Counted from the first letter of the stretch, positions 44,101-52,918 are shown. The stretch: DNA of 64,000 nucleotides from Acidovorax sp. YS12 (GCA_021496925.1 CP053915.1:2495001-2559000), one strand, 5' to 3'. The notes: generated by a model from the letters alone, not told the origin. Made by a program: numbers and translations.

Positions 44101-44777
44101 ACATGCAGCGGGTGCTGCGGCGCTGGCTCGACCTGACGGACCGGCTGGTGGTCTCCACTGCCCCGCTGGCCGAAGCAATGGCCAAGCTGCACCGCGACAT
44201 CCGCGTGGTGCCCAACCGGCTGCCGCCCGAGCGCTGGGGCCGCATCGCCAGCCTGCGCAGCCAGGGCCGCCGCCCGCGCGTGGGCTGGGCCGGTGGCGCG
44301 AGCCACCAGGGCGACCTGGAGCTGATCGCCGATGTGGTCAAAGCCCTGGCGGGGGAGGTGGAGTGGGTGTTCCTCGGCATGTGCCCCGCGCCCATGCGCC
44401 CGTACCTGCACGAGCACCACGCGCCCGTCGACATCGCGTCGTACCCGCACAAGCTCGCCAGCCTGAACCTCGACCTGGCCGTGGCCCCGCTGGAGCACAA
44501 CCTGTTCAACGACTGCAAGAGCAACCTGAAGCTGCTGGAGTACGGCGCCTGCGGCTACCCCGTGGTGTGCAGCGACGTGGCCGCCTACCAAGGCAGCCTG
44601 CCCGTGACGCGCGTGAAGAACCGCTACAAGGACTGGGTGGACGCCATCCGCATGCACCTGGCCGACCTGGACGCCACGGCCGCCGCGGGCGACGCGCTGC
44701 GCGATGCGATACGGCGGGACTGGATGCTGGAAGGCGCGCATCTGGACGACTGGCTGCGCGCCTGGCTGCCCGGGTGA
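41184..44777 (+). CDS. multidomain glycosyltransferase (four GT modules)
   Basis: 1197 residues built from modules: a GT-B-like part (about 1-290; STEVLYCYEPSSMASEAYACGCQP), a GT2-like part that looks degenerate (about 345-560; YADALVRTDTGEP, RRDVFLEAGGFD), a full GT2 domain (about 580-810; SIIIPTRDQ, LVDNGSTD, LLNNDT), and a GT4-like C-terminal part (about 865-1195; FLGMCPAPMRPYL, SNLKLLEYGACGYPVVCSD). Base composition changes from AT-rich to GC-rich near 42.1 kb, inside the gene. Such proteins build O-antigen or flagellin glycans. Its position between flagellin and motA favours flagellin, as inference. Confidence 0.87.
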   Translation: MKTYQPGTNFFESRHAPYYIASPHFTQKTAGPRVLHYLCHILNELGYESYITATGHSPWLRTPLLTPDVKEKHAQTRRTPVMVYPETITGNPLNGAVVARWLLNQAGHLGGEKVIRGNEIIFHWDEWVLQEEKSSGRLFIPSADNRIFNEDGVSKANRKGFCYYAHKYLLSGGKISDTVKKNGLSLCQDIPRSPEEIAEILRSTEVLYCYEPSSMASEAYACGCQPIFVETDYLKRFRPNPGMRQILESDIGVLPVPPIDRDHREQIARIHAQALESVKNFIDVTQNAAIAHAQLPDRQRQQREAAMAASYAFAHTSSLAQWQAQRTPGPAQSRLITERLASEAPTLAVFIRTIGLGSTALTATLRSLAELQPPYAPSSITVLGGPEPAAQEKLPQLRWVAVETLDAVLPLVQMESCGWILVVDAGDCFTPSGLLMVALELGHAPQCRAVYADALVRTDTGEPAALMRPDFNLDMLLSCPANMARHWLFRRDVFLEAGGFDAAYAQAPEFALLLRLIETGGLDGLAHVHEPLLTIAAPPMENNAHELAVLQQHLLARGYDNATVDAALPGRYRILYGHQAQPLISIIIPTRDQFALLERCVSSLLEKTTYPHYEILLVDNGSTDPAACAWLDGLAALGEARIRVLRYPEGFNYAAMNNLGAREARGDYLVLLNNDTAIVQGDWLDALLNHAQRPEVGVVGAKLLYPSGQVQHAGLLLGLHGMAGYPFSGAEADAPGYMHRLEIDQNYSAVSAACLMVRRALYDELGGMDAEAFPLICGDMDLCLRTRAAGYLTVWTPHAVLLHEKGATLPAVPPEAFAQQRERAQDAMYRRWLPALAHDPAYNRNLSLQSTEFAVETDTRLNWNPLPWRPLPVVLAVNADAFGCGHYRIIHPGQAMAQAGLADVRVSEYHYGPVEMERLRPDTWVLQRLVSDAPFEMVRRTAPFTQAFKVAELDDYLLNLPMKNGHRGQLPQDMQRVLRRWLDLTDRLVVSTAPLAEAMAKLHRDIRVVPNRLPPERWGRIASLRSQGRRPRVGWAGGASHQGDLELIADVVKALAGEVEWVFLGMCPAPMRPYLHEHHAPVDIASYPHKLASLNLDLAVAPLEHNLFNDCKSNLKLLEYGACGYPVVCSDVAAYQGSLPVTRVKNRYKDWVDAIRMHLADLDATAAAGDALRDAIRRDWMLEGAHLDDWLRAWLPG

Positions 44778-44802
44778 AACGCGCCACGCCCGTGCATCGG
44801 AC

Positions 44803-44855
44803 ATCAAAAACCATAGCTGCCAGCGCTTGCCAGACAAGCGCTGGAGGCCCAAAAA
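44803..44855 (+). repeat. dispersed AGCGCTT palindromic repeat, copy 6
   Basis: Reads CAAAAACCATAGCTGCCAGCGCTT, GCCAGAC, then AAGCGCTGGAGGCCC. This is the cleanest copy, with inner arms CCAGCGCTT/AAGCGCTGG pairing perfectly. It lies between the glycosyltransferase gene and the motA promoter region. Confidence 0.85.
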
Positions 44856-44867
44856 GCTATAAGTTCT

Positions 44868-44894
44868 CAAGCACTGGACGCCGCCAGCCGATAC
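44868..44894 (+). promoter_or_regulatory. possible sigma-28 promoter of motA
   Basis: GCCGATAC (44887-44894) matches the sigma-28 -10 box GCCGATAA at seven of eight positions. The -35 at the correct 11-base spacing, CAAGCACT, is a poor match to TAAAGTTT. motA starts 92 bp downstream. motAB is usually a late, FliA-dependent operon, which supports the reading. Confidence 0.4.
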
Positions 44895-44986
44895 ATTGAT
44901 ACGATTGCGCATCCCCGCCGTGCCCGGCGCCACTGGCTGGGCACGGTCTTTTTGACCGGCCCGCCCACGTCTCCTACTCCTCCGAC

Positions 44987-45847
44987 ATGTTCGTCCTCAT
45001 TGGCTATGCCATCACTTTTGGGTGCGTTTTTGGCGTGTTCGTGGCCCACGGCGGCAACGTGCATGTGCTGCTGGAGGCGCTGCCGTTTGAAATGATCACC
45101 ATCGGCGGCGCGGCCCTGGGGGCGCTCATCGTGAACAACCAGCCCAAGGTGCTCAAGGCCACGATGGCCGCCATTCCCGCGGCACTCAAGGGCAACAAGT
45201 ACACCAAGGCGCGCTACATGGACCTGATGGCGCTGCTCTACGACATCCTGCAAAAGGCACGCAAGGAAGGCCTGATGGCGATCGAGGGCGACGTGGAGAA
45301 CCCCAAGGAATCGCCGCTTTTCACCAAGTACCCCGGGGTGGGCACGGACCACCACGTGGTCGAGTTCATGACCGACTACCTGCGCATGATGGTGTCGGGC
45401 AACCTCAACGCGCACGAGATCGAGTCGCTGATGGACAGCGAGATCGAGACCCACCACCAGGAGGCCCATGCCCCGGTGGCGGCGCTCACGCGCCTGGCGG
45501 GCGCGCTGCCCGCCTTCGGTATCGTGGCGGCGGTGCTGGGCGTGGTGAACACCATGGGCTCGGTGGGCCAGCCGCCCGCCGTGCTCGGCGGCATGATCGC
45601 CTCGGCACTGGTGGGCACGTTCCTGGGCATCTTGCTGGCGTATGGCCTGGTCGAGCCCATCGCCGGCCTGCTGGAGCAGAAGGCCGAGGACGCCGCCAAG
45701 GAGTTCGAGTGCATCAAGTCCACCCTGCTCGCCAGCATGCAGGGCTACAACCCGGCCACGGCCATCGAGTTCGGGCGCAAGGTGCTGTTCTCCACCGACC
45801 GCCCCACCTTCATCGAGCTGGAAAGCCACGTGAAGGGCAAGAAGTAA
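44987..45847 (+). CDS. motA: flagellar stator protein MotA
   Basis: Stator subunit forming the ion channel with MotB; its cytoplasmic loop pushes on FliG. The 286-residue protein has four membrane segments: IGYAITFGCVFGVFVA, a second after IGGAALGALIV, and two in the C-terminal half (FGIVAAVLGVVNTMGSV and ASALVGTFLGILLAYGLV), with the large charged loop between. It starts MFVLIGYA at 44987. It resembles proton-type MotA, which fits MotB. It is followed by motB after 33 bp. Confidence 0.96.
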   Translation: MFVLIGYAITFGCVFGVFVAHGGNVHVLLEALPFEMITIGGAALGALIVNNQPKVLKATMAAIPAALKGNKYTKARYMDLMALLYDILQKARKEGLMAIEGDVENPKESPLFTKYPGVGTDHHVVEFMTDYLRMMVSGNLNAHEIESLMDSEIETHHQEAHAPVAALTRLAGALPAFGIVAAVLGVVNTMGSVGQPPAVLGGMIASALVGTFLGILLAYGLVEPIAGLLEQKAEDAAKEFECIKSTLLASMQGYNPATAIEFGRKVLFSTDRPTFIELESHVKGKK

Positions 45848-45880
45848 GCCCGCGCCCCAAGCCCGCCACCACGCAACGCC

Positions 45881-46816
45881 ATGGCAGAAAAGAAGCTCCA
45901 GCCCATCATCATCAAGCGCGTCAAGAAAACCGCGCATGCCGCGCATGGCGGGGCCTGGAAGATCGCCTACGCCGACTTCGTCACTGCGATGATGGCCTTC
46001 TTCCTGCTCATGTGGCTGCTGGGCTCCACGGCCAAGGGCGACCTGCAGGGCATCGCGGCCTACTTCGCCTCGCCGCTCAAGGTGGCGATGGCCGGCGGCG
46101 ACGGCGCGGGCAACAGTTCCAGCGTGATCCCCGGCGGCGGCACGGATCTGTCCAAGGTGCACGGCCAGGTGCGCCGCTCCGACTCCCCGGACGACACCAA
46201 CCGCCGCATGGACCTGAGTTCGCGCGCCGAACGCGCGCGCCAGGACGCGGCGCGCATCCGCGCGCTGCACGCCAAGATCGACGCGATGATCACGGAGAAC
46301 GCCAAGCTCAACGAGTACCGCTCGCAGATCCGCATCGACGTGACGCCCGACGGCCTGCAGATCCAGATCGTCGACGACCAGAACCGTCCCATGTTCGACA
46401 GCGGCAGCGCCCTGGTGAAACCCTACATGCGCGACATCCTGGGCGCCATCGGTTCGGCCCTGGGCGGGGTGGAAAACCGCGTGAGCCTGGCCGGCCACAC
46501 CGACGCCACGCCCTACGGCAACGGCGAGCGCGGCTACAGCAACTGGGAGCTTTCTGCCGACCGGGCCAATGCCTCGCGCCGCGAGCTGGTGGCCGCCGGC
46601 ATGCCCGACGCCAAGCTGGCCCGCGTAGTGGGCCTGGCCGCCAGCGACCCGCTGGAGCCCACCAACCCGCGCGCGGCCATCAACCGGCGCATTACCATCA
46701 CCATCCTGACCCGGGAGGCCGAGGAACGCCTGCTGGGCAAACAGCCCCGCGAAGTCCCGATTGAACAATTGCTTCCTGAAAAGCAGGACAATCCCTCACC
46801 GGGTAAGCAGCCGTAA
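45881..46816 (+). CDS. motB: flagellar stator protein MotB
   Basis: Anchors the stator to peptidoglycan and carries the proton-binding Asp. Of 311 residues, the N-terminal helix AYADFVTAMMAFFLLMWLLGS has D32 at the expected place. A plug-like segment follows, and the C-terminal OmpA-like domain (about 155-275) has FDSGSALVKPYMRDIL and GHTDATPYGNGERGYSNWELSADRANA. It is co-transcribed with motA and probably with cheY and cheZ. Confidence 0.96.
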   Translation: MAEKKLQPIIIKRVKKTAHAAHGGAWKIAYADFVTAMMAFFLLMWLLGSTAKGDLQGIAAYFASPLKVAMAGGDGAGNSSSVIPGGGTDLSKVHGQVRRSDSPDDTNRRMDLSSRAERARQDAARIRALHAKIDAMITENAKLNEYRSQIRIDVTPDGLQIQIVDDQNRPMFDSGSALVKPYMRDILGAIGSALGGVENRVSLAGHTDATPYGNGERGYSNWELSADRANASRRELVAAGMPDAKLARVVGLAASDPLEPTNPRAAINRRITITILTREAEERLLGKQPREVPIEQLLPEKQDNPSPGKQP

Positions 46817-46881
46817 CCACTTGTCACAACGGCCGCGCCCATGAGACCATTGACCATAAATACCGACCGAAAGGGTCCCAC

Positions 46882-47265
46882 GTGGCAGACCTTCGTTTCT
46901 TGATCGTTGACGACTTCTCGACCATGCGGCGCATCGTCCGCAACCTGCTGAAGGAAAGCGGCTTCGCCGATGCCGACGAGGCAGAGGATGGCGTCGCCGC
47001 CTTGCAGAAACTGCGCAATGGCAAATTTGATTTCGTGGTAACGGACATCAACATGCCGAACATGAATGGCTTCCAGCTGCTGGCCGAGATCAAGGGAGAC
47101 GAGAAGCTCAAGCACCTTCCCGTGCTGATGGTCACGGCCGAGGCGCGCAAGGAAGACATCGTGGCGGCCGCGCAGGGCGGTGCCGCCGGCTACATCGTCA
47201 AGCCCTTCACCAAGGCCACGCTGGAGGAGAAGGTGACCTTGATCCTCAAGAAGATGGGGCTATGA
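46882..47265 (+). CDS. cheY: chemotaxis response regulator CheY
   Basis: Classical CheY of 127 residues: D10/D11, phospho-acceptor D55 (VVTDINMPNMNG), T85 and K107 (GYIVKPFT). When phosphorylated it binds FliM and changes the direction of rotation. The start is a GTG at 46882, giving the usual MADLRFLIVDD. It lies 4 bp before cheZ and after motB, far from the cheA operon, where a second, less typical CheY is encoded. Confidence 0.95.
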   Translation: MADLRFLIVDDFSTMRRIVRNLLKESGFADADEAEDGVAALQKLRNGKFDFVVTDINMPNMNGFQLLAEIKGDEKLKHLPVLMVTAEARKEDIVAAAQGGAAGYIVKPFTKATLEEKVTLILKKMGL

Positions 47266-47269
47266 AACC

Positions 47270-47911
47270 ATGGACACCCCGGAAACACCGTCGAACAGCG
47301 CACCCGACGTACACCAGAAAATCGGCCTCCTGACGCGCCAGCTGCACGACGCGCTCAACCAGTTGGGTTACGCCGACAAGCTGCGCGGCAGCGCGGGGGA
47401 GCTGCCAGATGCGCAGAACCGCCTGTCCTACATCGCCCGCCTGACGGGCGAGGCGGCGGAAAAGGTGCTGGGGCGCGTGGAACAGGCCAAGACCCAGCAC
47501 GAGTACATCGCGGCCGAGACCAAGCGCGTGCTCGATGCGCTGGTGAAAGATCCCGTCGCCACCGTGGCCAAGGGCGAGATCTACAACCATCTGGTGGACA
47601 TGGAACGCGTGACCAAGGAGGCCGACGAGCACCTTACCGAGATCATGATGGCGCAGGATTTCCACGATCTGACCGGCCAGGTGATCGCGCGCGTGGTGAC
47701 CCTTGCCTCGACGATCGAGCAGCAGCTGGTGCAGCTGCTGGTGCAGACCGCGCCCGCCAGCGCCCTGCCGGCGGCCGCTCCGGCACCGGCGGCGCCTGCA
47801 GTGCAAGAGCGCCCGCACCTGCCCGGCCCCGTGGTGGACCCCGAAAATACCCCGGATGTGGTCACCGACCAGTCACAAGTGGACGATCTGCTCGCCAGTC
47901 TGGGTTTTTAA
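47270..47911 (+). CDS. cheZ: protein phosphatase CheZ
   Basis: Dephosphorylates CheY-P. The helical 213-residue protein has the catalytic motif AQDFHDLTGQVI, D133 and Q137 corresponding to D143/Q147 of E. coli. After a Pro/Ala-rich linker, the C-terminal CheY-binding tail VDDLLASLGF ends the protein. It directly follows cheY and ends at a strong terminator. A second, divergent CheZ-like gene lies at 9724. Confidence 0.96.
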   Translation: MDTPETPSNSAPDVHQKIGLLTRQLHDALNQLGYADKLRGSAGELPDAQNRLSYIARLTGEAAEKVLGRVEQAKTQHEYIAAETKRVLDALVKDPVATVAKGEIYNHLVDMERVTKEADEHLTEIMMAQDFHDLTGQVIARVVTLASTIEQQLVQLLVQTAPASALPAAAPAPAAPAVQERPHLPGPVVDPENTPDVVTDQSQVDDLLASLGF

Positions 47912-47934
47912 CCGCGCGCCAAGCCGCCTGCCAA

Positions 47935-47979
47935 GGCCGAATAGCACCCCTTCGGGGGCGCTATTCGGCCTTTAGTTTT
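47935..47979 (+). terminator. intrinsic terminator after cheZ
   Basis: GGCCGAATAGC (47935-47945) pairs with GCTATTCGGCC (47960-47970), with an inner CCCC/GGGG stem and TTCG tetraloop, followed by TTTAGTTTT. It closes the motA-motB-cheY-cheZ transcription unit. Confidence 0.92.
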
Positions 47980-48024
47980 GGCACTGCCTCACGACAATGG
48001 CACGACCCTTAGTGTCGTGCCCCC

Positions 48025-49200
48025 ATGGACTCCAGCCAAGACAAGAACCTACCAGCCACCGGACGCAAGCTGCAAAAAGCCCGCGATGACGGCCAGGCTG
48101 CACGTTCGCGCGACCTCTCGCATCTGGCCATCCTGGGCGTCGGTGCCGCCGCCATGGCGGTGCTGGCCCGCCCCCTGGTCGATCACCTGCAATTCGCGTT
48201 GGGGCAACAGCTGCGCTTCAACGCCGAGACGGTGCAGGGCCCGCATTTCATGCTCCTTCGCCTGCAGGACATGGTGCTGACGGGCCTGGGCGCCAGCCTG
48301 CTTTTCGCGCTGCTGACCTGCTTCGCCACGGTGGCCAGCGCCATCGCCGCAGGCGGCTGGATCTACAGCTTCAAGCCCATCGCCCCCCAATTCAACCGGC
48401 TCAACCCCCTCCAGGGCTTTGCCAACCTGTTTTCCAAGCAGCAACTGGTCAACGTGGCCAAGATGCTGTTCATGACGACGGTGCTCACCTTCGTCGCCTG
48501 GAAGTATTTCAGCAACGGCATCGAGCAGGTGGTGATCGTGGCGCTGCAGCCCTCCAAGCTGGCCATCAGCCACGTGGCCCACTGGCTCATGATGGGCATG
48601 GCTCTGCTGCTGCTGGTCGTTTTCCTGGTGGCCCTGATCGATGTGCCGCTGCAGGCCATCCTGTTCAAGTCGCGCCTGAAGATGTCGCACGAGGAAGTCA
48701 AGAACGAGCACAAGGAAGCGGAAGGCAACCCGCAGATCAAGGGCAAGATCCGCCAGAAGCAGCGCGAGATCGCCGACCGCGCCAGCGTGAACGCCGTCCC
48801 CAAGGCCGACTTCGTGGTCATGAACCCGACCCACTACGCCGTGGCGCTGCGCTACGACGACCAGACCATGAACGCGCCGCAGGTGATTTCCAAGGGGACC
48901 GACCTGGTCGCCTTCAAGATCCGCGACCTGGCCAACAGCCACCAGATCCCCGTGCTGCAGTCCCCGATGCTGGCGCGTGCGCTGTACGCACACGCCGAGC
49001 TGGACCAGCCCATCCCCGCGCAGCTGTATGCCGCCGTGGCCCAGGTGCTGGCCTACGTGTACCGCCTCAAGGCCGCCCTGCGCGGCGAAGGGCGCATGCC
49101 CGAGGCCCTGGCGGAGCCCTTCGTTCCGCCCGAACTGGACCCGCACCACTCCGCCGCCCGTACCCAGGCACCCCGGACGCCTGAAGGAAGCGCCGCATGA
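48025..49200 (+). CDS. flhB: flagellar export switch protein FlhB
   Basis: Export gate protein that switches substrate class after hook completion. In 391 residues: an N-terminal basic part (TGRKLQKARDDGQAARSRDLSH), four membrane segments, and a C-terminal cytoplasmic domain with the self-cleaving NPTH site at 267-270 (VVMNPTHYAVALRY). The tail beyond about 360 is a species-specific Pro/Arg-rich extension. The flhA ATG overlaps its stop (ATGA). Confidence 0.96.
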   Translation: MDSSQDKNLPATGRKLQKARDDGQAARSRDLSHLAILGVGAAAMAVLARPLVDHLQFALGQQLRFNAETVQGPHFMLLRLQDMVLTGLGASLLFALLTCFATVASAIAAGGWIYSFKPIAPQFNRLNPLQGFANLFSKQQLVNVAKMLFMTTVLTFVAWKYFSNGIEQVVIVALQPSKLAISHVAHWLMMGMALLLLVVFLVALIDVPLQAILFKSRLKMSHEEVKNEHKEAEGNPQIKGKIRQKQREIADRASVNAVPKADFVVMNPTHYAVALRYDDQTMNAPQVISKGTDLVAFKIRDLANSHQIPVLQSPMLARALYAHAELDQPIPAQLYAAVAQVLAYVYRLKAALRGEGRMPEALAEPFVPPELDPHHSAARTQAPRTPEGSAA

Positions 49201-51293
49201 ACACCTCTCTGACCGCATTGCGCCAGTGGACCAGCAGCAACGGTGCCATGGTCCAGGGCCTGTCCGCCCCGCTGCTCGTGGTGGCCATCCTGGCACTCAT
49301 GGTGCTGCCCATCCCGGCCTGGCTGCTCGATACCTTCTTCACCCTCAACATCGCCGTGGCGCTGATGGTGATGATGGTGGCCGCGTACATGATCCGGCCG
49401 CTGGATTTCGCCGCCTTCCCCTCGGTGCTGCTGCTGACTACGCTGATGCGCCTGTCGCTCAACGTCGCCTCCACCCGCGTGGTGCTGCTGGAAGGCCACA
49501 CCGGCCCGGGCGCGGCCGGCGCGGTGATCGAGGCCTTCGGCCACTTCCTGATCGGCGGCAACTTCGCGGTCGGCCTGATCGTGTTCGCCATCCTCGTGGT
49601 CATCAACTTCGTCGTGGTGACCAAGGGCGCCGAGCGTATCGCCGAAGTGTCGGCGCGCTTCACCCTGGACGCCATGCCCGGCAAGCAGATGGCGGTGGAC
49701 GCCGACCTCAACGCCGGCCTCATCAACGAGGACGAAGCCAAGCGCCGCCGCGCCGAGGTGCAGGAAGAAGCCGCCTTCTTCGGCTCCATGGACGGCGCCA
49801 GCAAGTTCGTGCGCGGCGACGCCGTTGCCGGCATCCTGATCCTGCTCATCAACATCGTCGGCGGCTTCGCCATCGGCATGGCGCAGCACGGCCTGTCAGC
49901 CAGCGAAGCCGCCAACAGCTACATCCTGCTGGCGGTCGGCGACGCGCTGGTGGCGCAGATCCCCGGCCTGCTGATCTCCGTGGCTGCCGCCATGGTGATC
50001 TCGCGCGTGGGCAAGGAGCAGGACATGGGCGGCCAGATCGTGCGCCAGCTCTTCATGTCGCCGCGCGTGCTGGGCGTCACGGCCGGCATCCTGGTCCTGC
50101 TGGGCCTGATCCCCGGCATGCCGCACGTGGTGTTTCTCGCCATGGGCAGCCTGTTCGGCTACGGCGCCTGGCTGCTGGTACAGCGTGAGAAGCAGGCCGC
50201 AGCCACGGCCGCAGCCGCGACCGAAGCCCCTCCCGCCCCGGCGAGCGACGGCGAAGCCAGCTGGGACGATCTGCAGCCCATCGACCTGCTGGGCCTGGAG
50301 CTGGGCTACCGCCTGATCGCGCTGGTGGACAAGAGCCGCCAAGGCGACCTGCTCACGCGCATCAAGGGCGTGCGGCGCAAGTTCGCGCAGGAGGTGGGCT
50401 TCCTGCCGCCCGCCGTGCACGTGCGCGACAACCTCGAACTCAAGCCCAGCGCGTACCGCATCACGCTGCGCGGCGTGGTCGTGGGCGAGGGCGAGGCCTT
50501 CCCCGGCATGTTCCTGGCCATCAACCCCGGCGGCATCAGCACGCCGCTGATCGGCACGCCCACCACCGACCCGGCGTTCGGCCTGCCCGCGCACTGGATC
50601 GACGGCGCGCAGCGCGAAGCGGCGCAAATGGCCGGTTTCACGGTCGTTGATTCCGAGACCGTGATGGCCACCCATTTGTCACACTTGATGCAAGTGCACG
50701 CCGCCAAGCTCCTGTCGCGCACCGAGACGCAGCAACTCGTGGAGCACGTGGCAAGGCTGGCACCCAAGCTCATCGAAGAGGTGGTACCGAAGATGGTCTC
50801 GATCACGACCTTCCAGAAGGTGCTGCAGCTTCTGCTGGAGGAATCCGTGCATATCCGCGACATCCGCACCATCATCGAAACACTGGCCGAGCACGCCACC
50901 GCCACGCAGGATCCGGTGGAGCTGGCGCGCCGCGTGCGCATCGCGCTGTCGCCCGCCATCGTCCAGCAGATCTACGGGCCCACGCGCGAACTCAGCGTGA
51001 TCGCCATCGAGCCCGGCTTGGAGCGCCTGCTGGTGCAAGCCCTGGGCAATGCCGCCAACGGCCCCTCGCTCGACCCTGGCGTGGCCGACATGCTCACGCA
51101 AAAAGCTGCCGAAGTCGCCCTGCACCAGGAGGAAATGGGCATGCCCGCCTGCCTGCTCGTGCCCGACGCCATCCGGGGCGCCATTTCCCGCCTGGTGCGC
51201 CGCGTCGCGCCCCGGCTGCAGGTACTCGCGCACAGCGAGATCCCTGAAACCCACACCATCCGCATCGGCCCGATTCTCAAAGGTGCAGCATGA
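49197..51293 (+). CDS. flhA: flagellar export gate protein FlhA
   Basis: Largest export gate subunit, 698 residues, standard length. An N-terminal membrane part of about eight segments (residues 18-330) contains the FHIPEP region, here RFTLDAMPGKQMAVDADLNAGLI. The C-terminal cytoplasmic domain (about 350-698) docks chaperone-substrate complexes. It overlaps flhB and flhF by four bases each, so flhB-flhA-flhF are translationally coupled. Confidence 0.97.
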   Translation: MNTSLTALRQWTSSNGAMVQGLSAPLLVVAILALMVLPIPAWLLDTFFTLNIAVALMVMMVAAYMIRPLDFAAFPSVLLLTTLMRLSLNVASTRVVLLEGHTGPGAAGAVIEAFGHFLIGGNFAVGLIVFAILVVINFVVVTKGAERIAEVSARFTLDAMPGKQMAVDADLNAGLINEDEAKRRRAEVQEEAAFFGSMDGASKFVRGDAVAGILILLINIVGGFAIGMAQHGLSASEAANSYILLAVGDALVAQIPGLLISVAAAMVISRVGKEQDMGGQIVRQLFMSPRVLGVTAGILVLLGLIPGMPHVVFLAMGSLFGYGAWLLVQREKQAAATAAAATEAPPAPASDGEASWDDLQPIDLLGLELGYRLIALVDKSRQGDLLTRIKGVRRKFAQEVGFLPPAVHVRDNLELKPSAYRITLRGVVVGEGEAFPGMFLAINPGGISTPLIGTPTTDPAFGLPAHWIDGAQREAAQMAGFTVVDSETVMATHLSHLMQVHAAKLLSRTETQQLVEHVARLAPKLIEEVVPKMVSITTFQKVLQLLLEESVHIRDIRTIIETLAEHATATQDPVELARRVRIALSPAIVQQIYGPTRELSVIAIEPGLERLLVQALGNAANGPSLDPGVADMLTQKAAEVALHQEEMGMPACLLVPDAIRGAISRLVRRVAPRLQVLAHSEIPETHTIRIGPILKGAA

Positions 51294-52918
51294 ACATCAA
51301 ACGCTTCCACGCCGCCACCTCGCGTGAGGCCCTGGCCAAGGCCCGCATGGCCTTCGGCGACGGCACCTTGATCCTGTCCAACCGCGCCACCGCCAACGGC
51401 GTGGAGGTCGTGGCCACCGCCGAGGACACGCTGCACGCGCTCGACCAGGACAGCGCCCCCTCCGCACGGCCCGCGCTGCAGTCCATGCAGCCCAGCGAAG
51501 AACCGCGCCGCGCCGCGCCCGCGCCGAGCGCGCGGCCCGCCCCCGCGCCCACCCCTGCGCCCGCGCGCCGCAGCGTCGAGGCCGACACCGAACAGCTGGC
51601 CATGAGCACCCTGTCGTTCCAGGACTACGTACGCGAACGCATGCTGCGCCGCCGCCACGAGGCCATGCACGGCGCCCCCCCGGCCGCGAAGGCCGAGCCC
51701 GCCATGCCGGAACGCCTGCCCACCTTCGCCGAGCGCGCGCGCGACTCCCAGCCCGAACACACGCGCGGCTTCACGCCCGAGCCGCAGCCGCGTGCGCGCG
51801 AGTTCGCGCCCGAGCGCCCGAGCGCGCGCGAGCCCGAATTCATCGCCCGCGAGCCCCAGCGAGCCCCAGCGCCCGTGCATGAACCGCGCCCCGCGCCCGC
51901 CGCGCCGGTGGTGGCGCGCCACAATCCGCTGCGCAGCATTCCGATGGACCTGCCCGAGGAGCCGCGCCGCCGCGCCGAGCCCGCCATCAGCCAGCAAGGG
52001 CTGATGAACGAGCTGCAGGCCATGAAGGAGCTGATCGAGGACCGCTTCAACACCCTGTCCTGGCTGGGCCAGGCGCGGCAGGACCCGATCCAGTCGAACC
52101 TGATGCTCAAGCTGATCCGCGCGGGCTACTCCCCGGCGCTGTCGCGCGCCATCCTGGAGCGCCTGCCTGAAGACCTTTCCGCCGCCGACGCCGTGCGCTG
52201 GCTCATGGAAGTGCTGGAGCGCAACCTCAAGACCGACGCACGCATGGAGCCGCTGTACGAGGAAGGCGGCATCTTCGCCCTGGTCGGCGCCACGGGCGTG
52301 GGCAAGACCACCACCACGGCCAAGCTCGCCGCGATGTGCGCGCGCCAGTACGGCCCGGGCAGCGTCGGCCTGATCACGCTCGACACCTACCGCGTGGGCG
52401 CGCACGAGCAGTTGCGCAGCTTCGGTCGCATGCTCGGCGTGGTGGCCCACCTGGCGCACGACCGCGCCGCGCTGCAGGACCTGCTGGGCCTGCTGGTGGG
52501 CAAGAAGATGGTGCTGATCGACACCACCGGCGTGGCCCCGCGCGACCCGCGCAAGCGCGAGATGGAAGAAGTGCTCGACCTGCCCGGCGTGCAGCGCCTG
52601 CTGGTGCTGAACGCCGGCTGCCACGGCGATACGCTGGACGACGTGCTCGACGCCTTCAAGACCAGCGGCGCGCCGCAGCAAGCCATCCTCTCGAAAATCG
52701 ACGAGGCCGTGAAGCTTGGCCCCGCCATGGACGCGCTGATCCGCCACCAGACGCTGCTGCGCGGCGTGACCAACGGCCAGCGCGTGCCCGAAGACTGGGA
52801 AGCCGCCAACGCGCACCAGCTCATCCAGCAGTCCATGCGCGCGCCGGCCAAGTCGGCGTTCGACCCCAAGGCCATGGAACTGAACTTCTTCTTCTCGCCC
52901 GGGCCGCAGCATGCTTGA
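51290..52918 (+). CDS. flhF: SRP-type GTPase FlhF
   Basis: Sets flagellar position and number. In 542 residues: a short conserved N-terminal part (NIKRFHAATSREALAKARMAFGDGTLILSNR), a long Pro/Arg/Ala-rich low-complexity linker (about 60-235), an N-domain, and the SRP GTPase domain with P-loop GATGVGKTTTTAKL near 329-342, DTYRVGAHEQL, DTTG and SKIDEAVKLG. The next gene, normally flhG (its ATPase partner), starts eight bases before the stop. Confidence 0.95.
   Translation: MNIKRFHAATSREALAKARMAFGDGTLILSNRATANGVEVVATAEDTLHALDQDSAPSARPALQSMQPSEEPRRAAPAPSARPAPAPTPAPARRSVEADTEQLAMSTLSFQDYVRERMLRRRHEAMHGAPPAAKAEPAMPERLPTFAERARDSQPEHTRGFTPEPQPRAREFAPERPSAREPEFIAREPQRAPAPVHEPRPAPAAPVVARHNPLRSIPMDLPEEPRRRAEPAISQQGLMNELQAMKELIEDRFNTLSWLGQARQDPIQSNLMLKLIRAGYSPALSRAILERLPEDLSAADAVRWLMEVLERNLKTDARMEPLYEEGGIFALVGATGVGKTTTTAKLAAMCARQYGPGSVGLITLDTYRVGAHEQLRSFGRMLGVVAHLAHDRAALQDLLGLLVGKKMVLIDTTGVAPRDPRKREMEEVLDLPGVQRLLVLNAGCHGDTLDDVLDAFKTSGAPQQAILSKIDEAVKLGPAMDALIRHQTLLRGVTNGQRVPEDWEAANAHQLIQQSMRAPAKSAFDPKAMELNFFFSPGPQHA

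Noticed and set aside
42990..46768. Two long minus-strand open frames over the glycosyltransferase and motAB
   Set aside because: Both are antisense shadows of clear plus-strand genes, with His/Gln/Val-rich composition and no domains.
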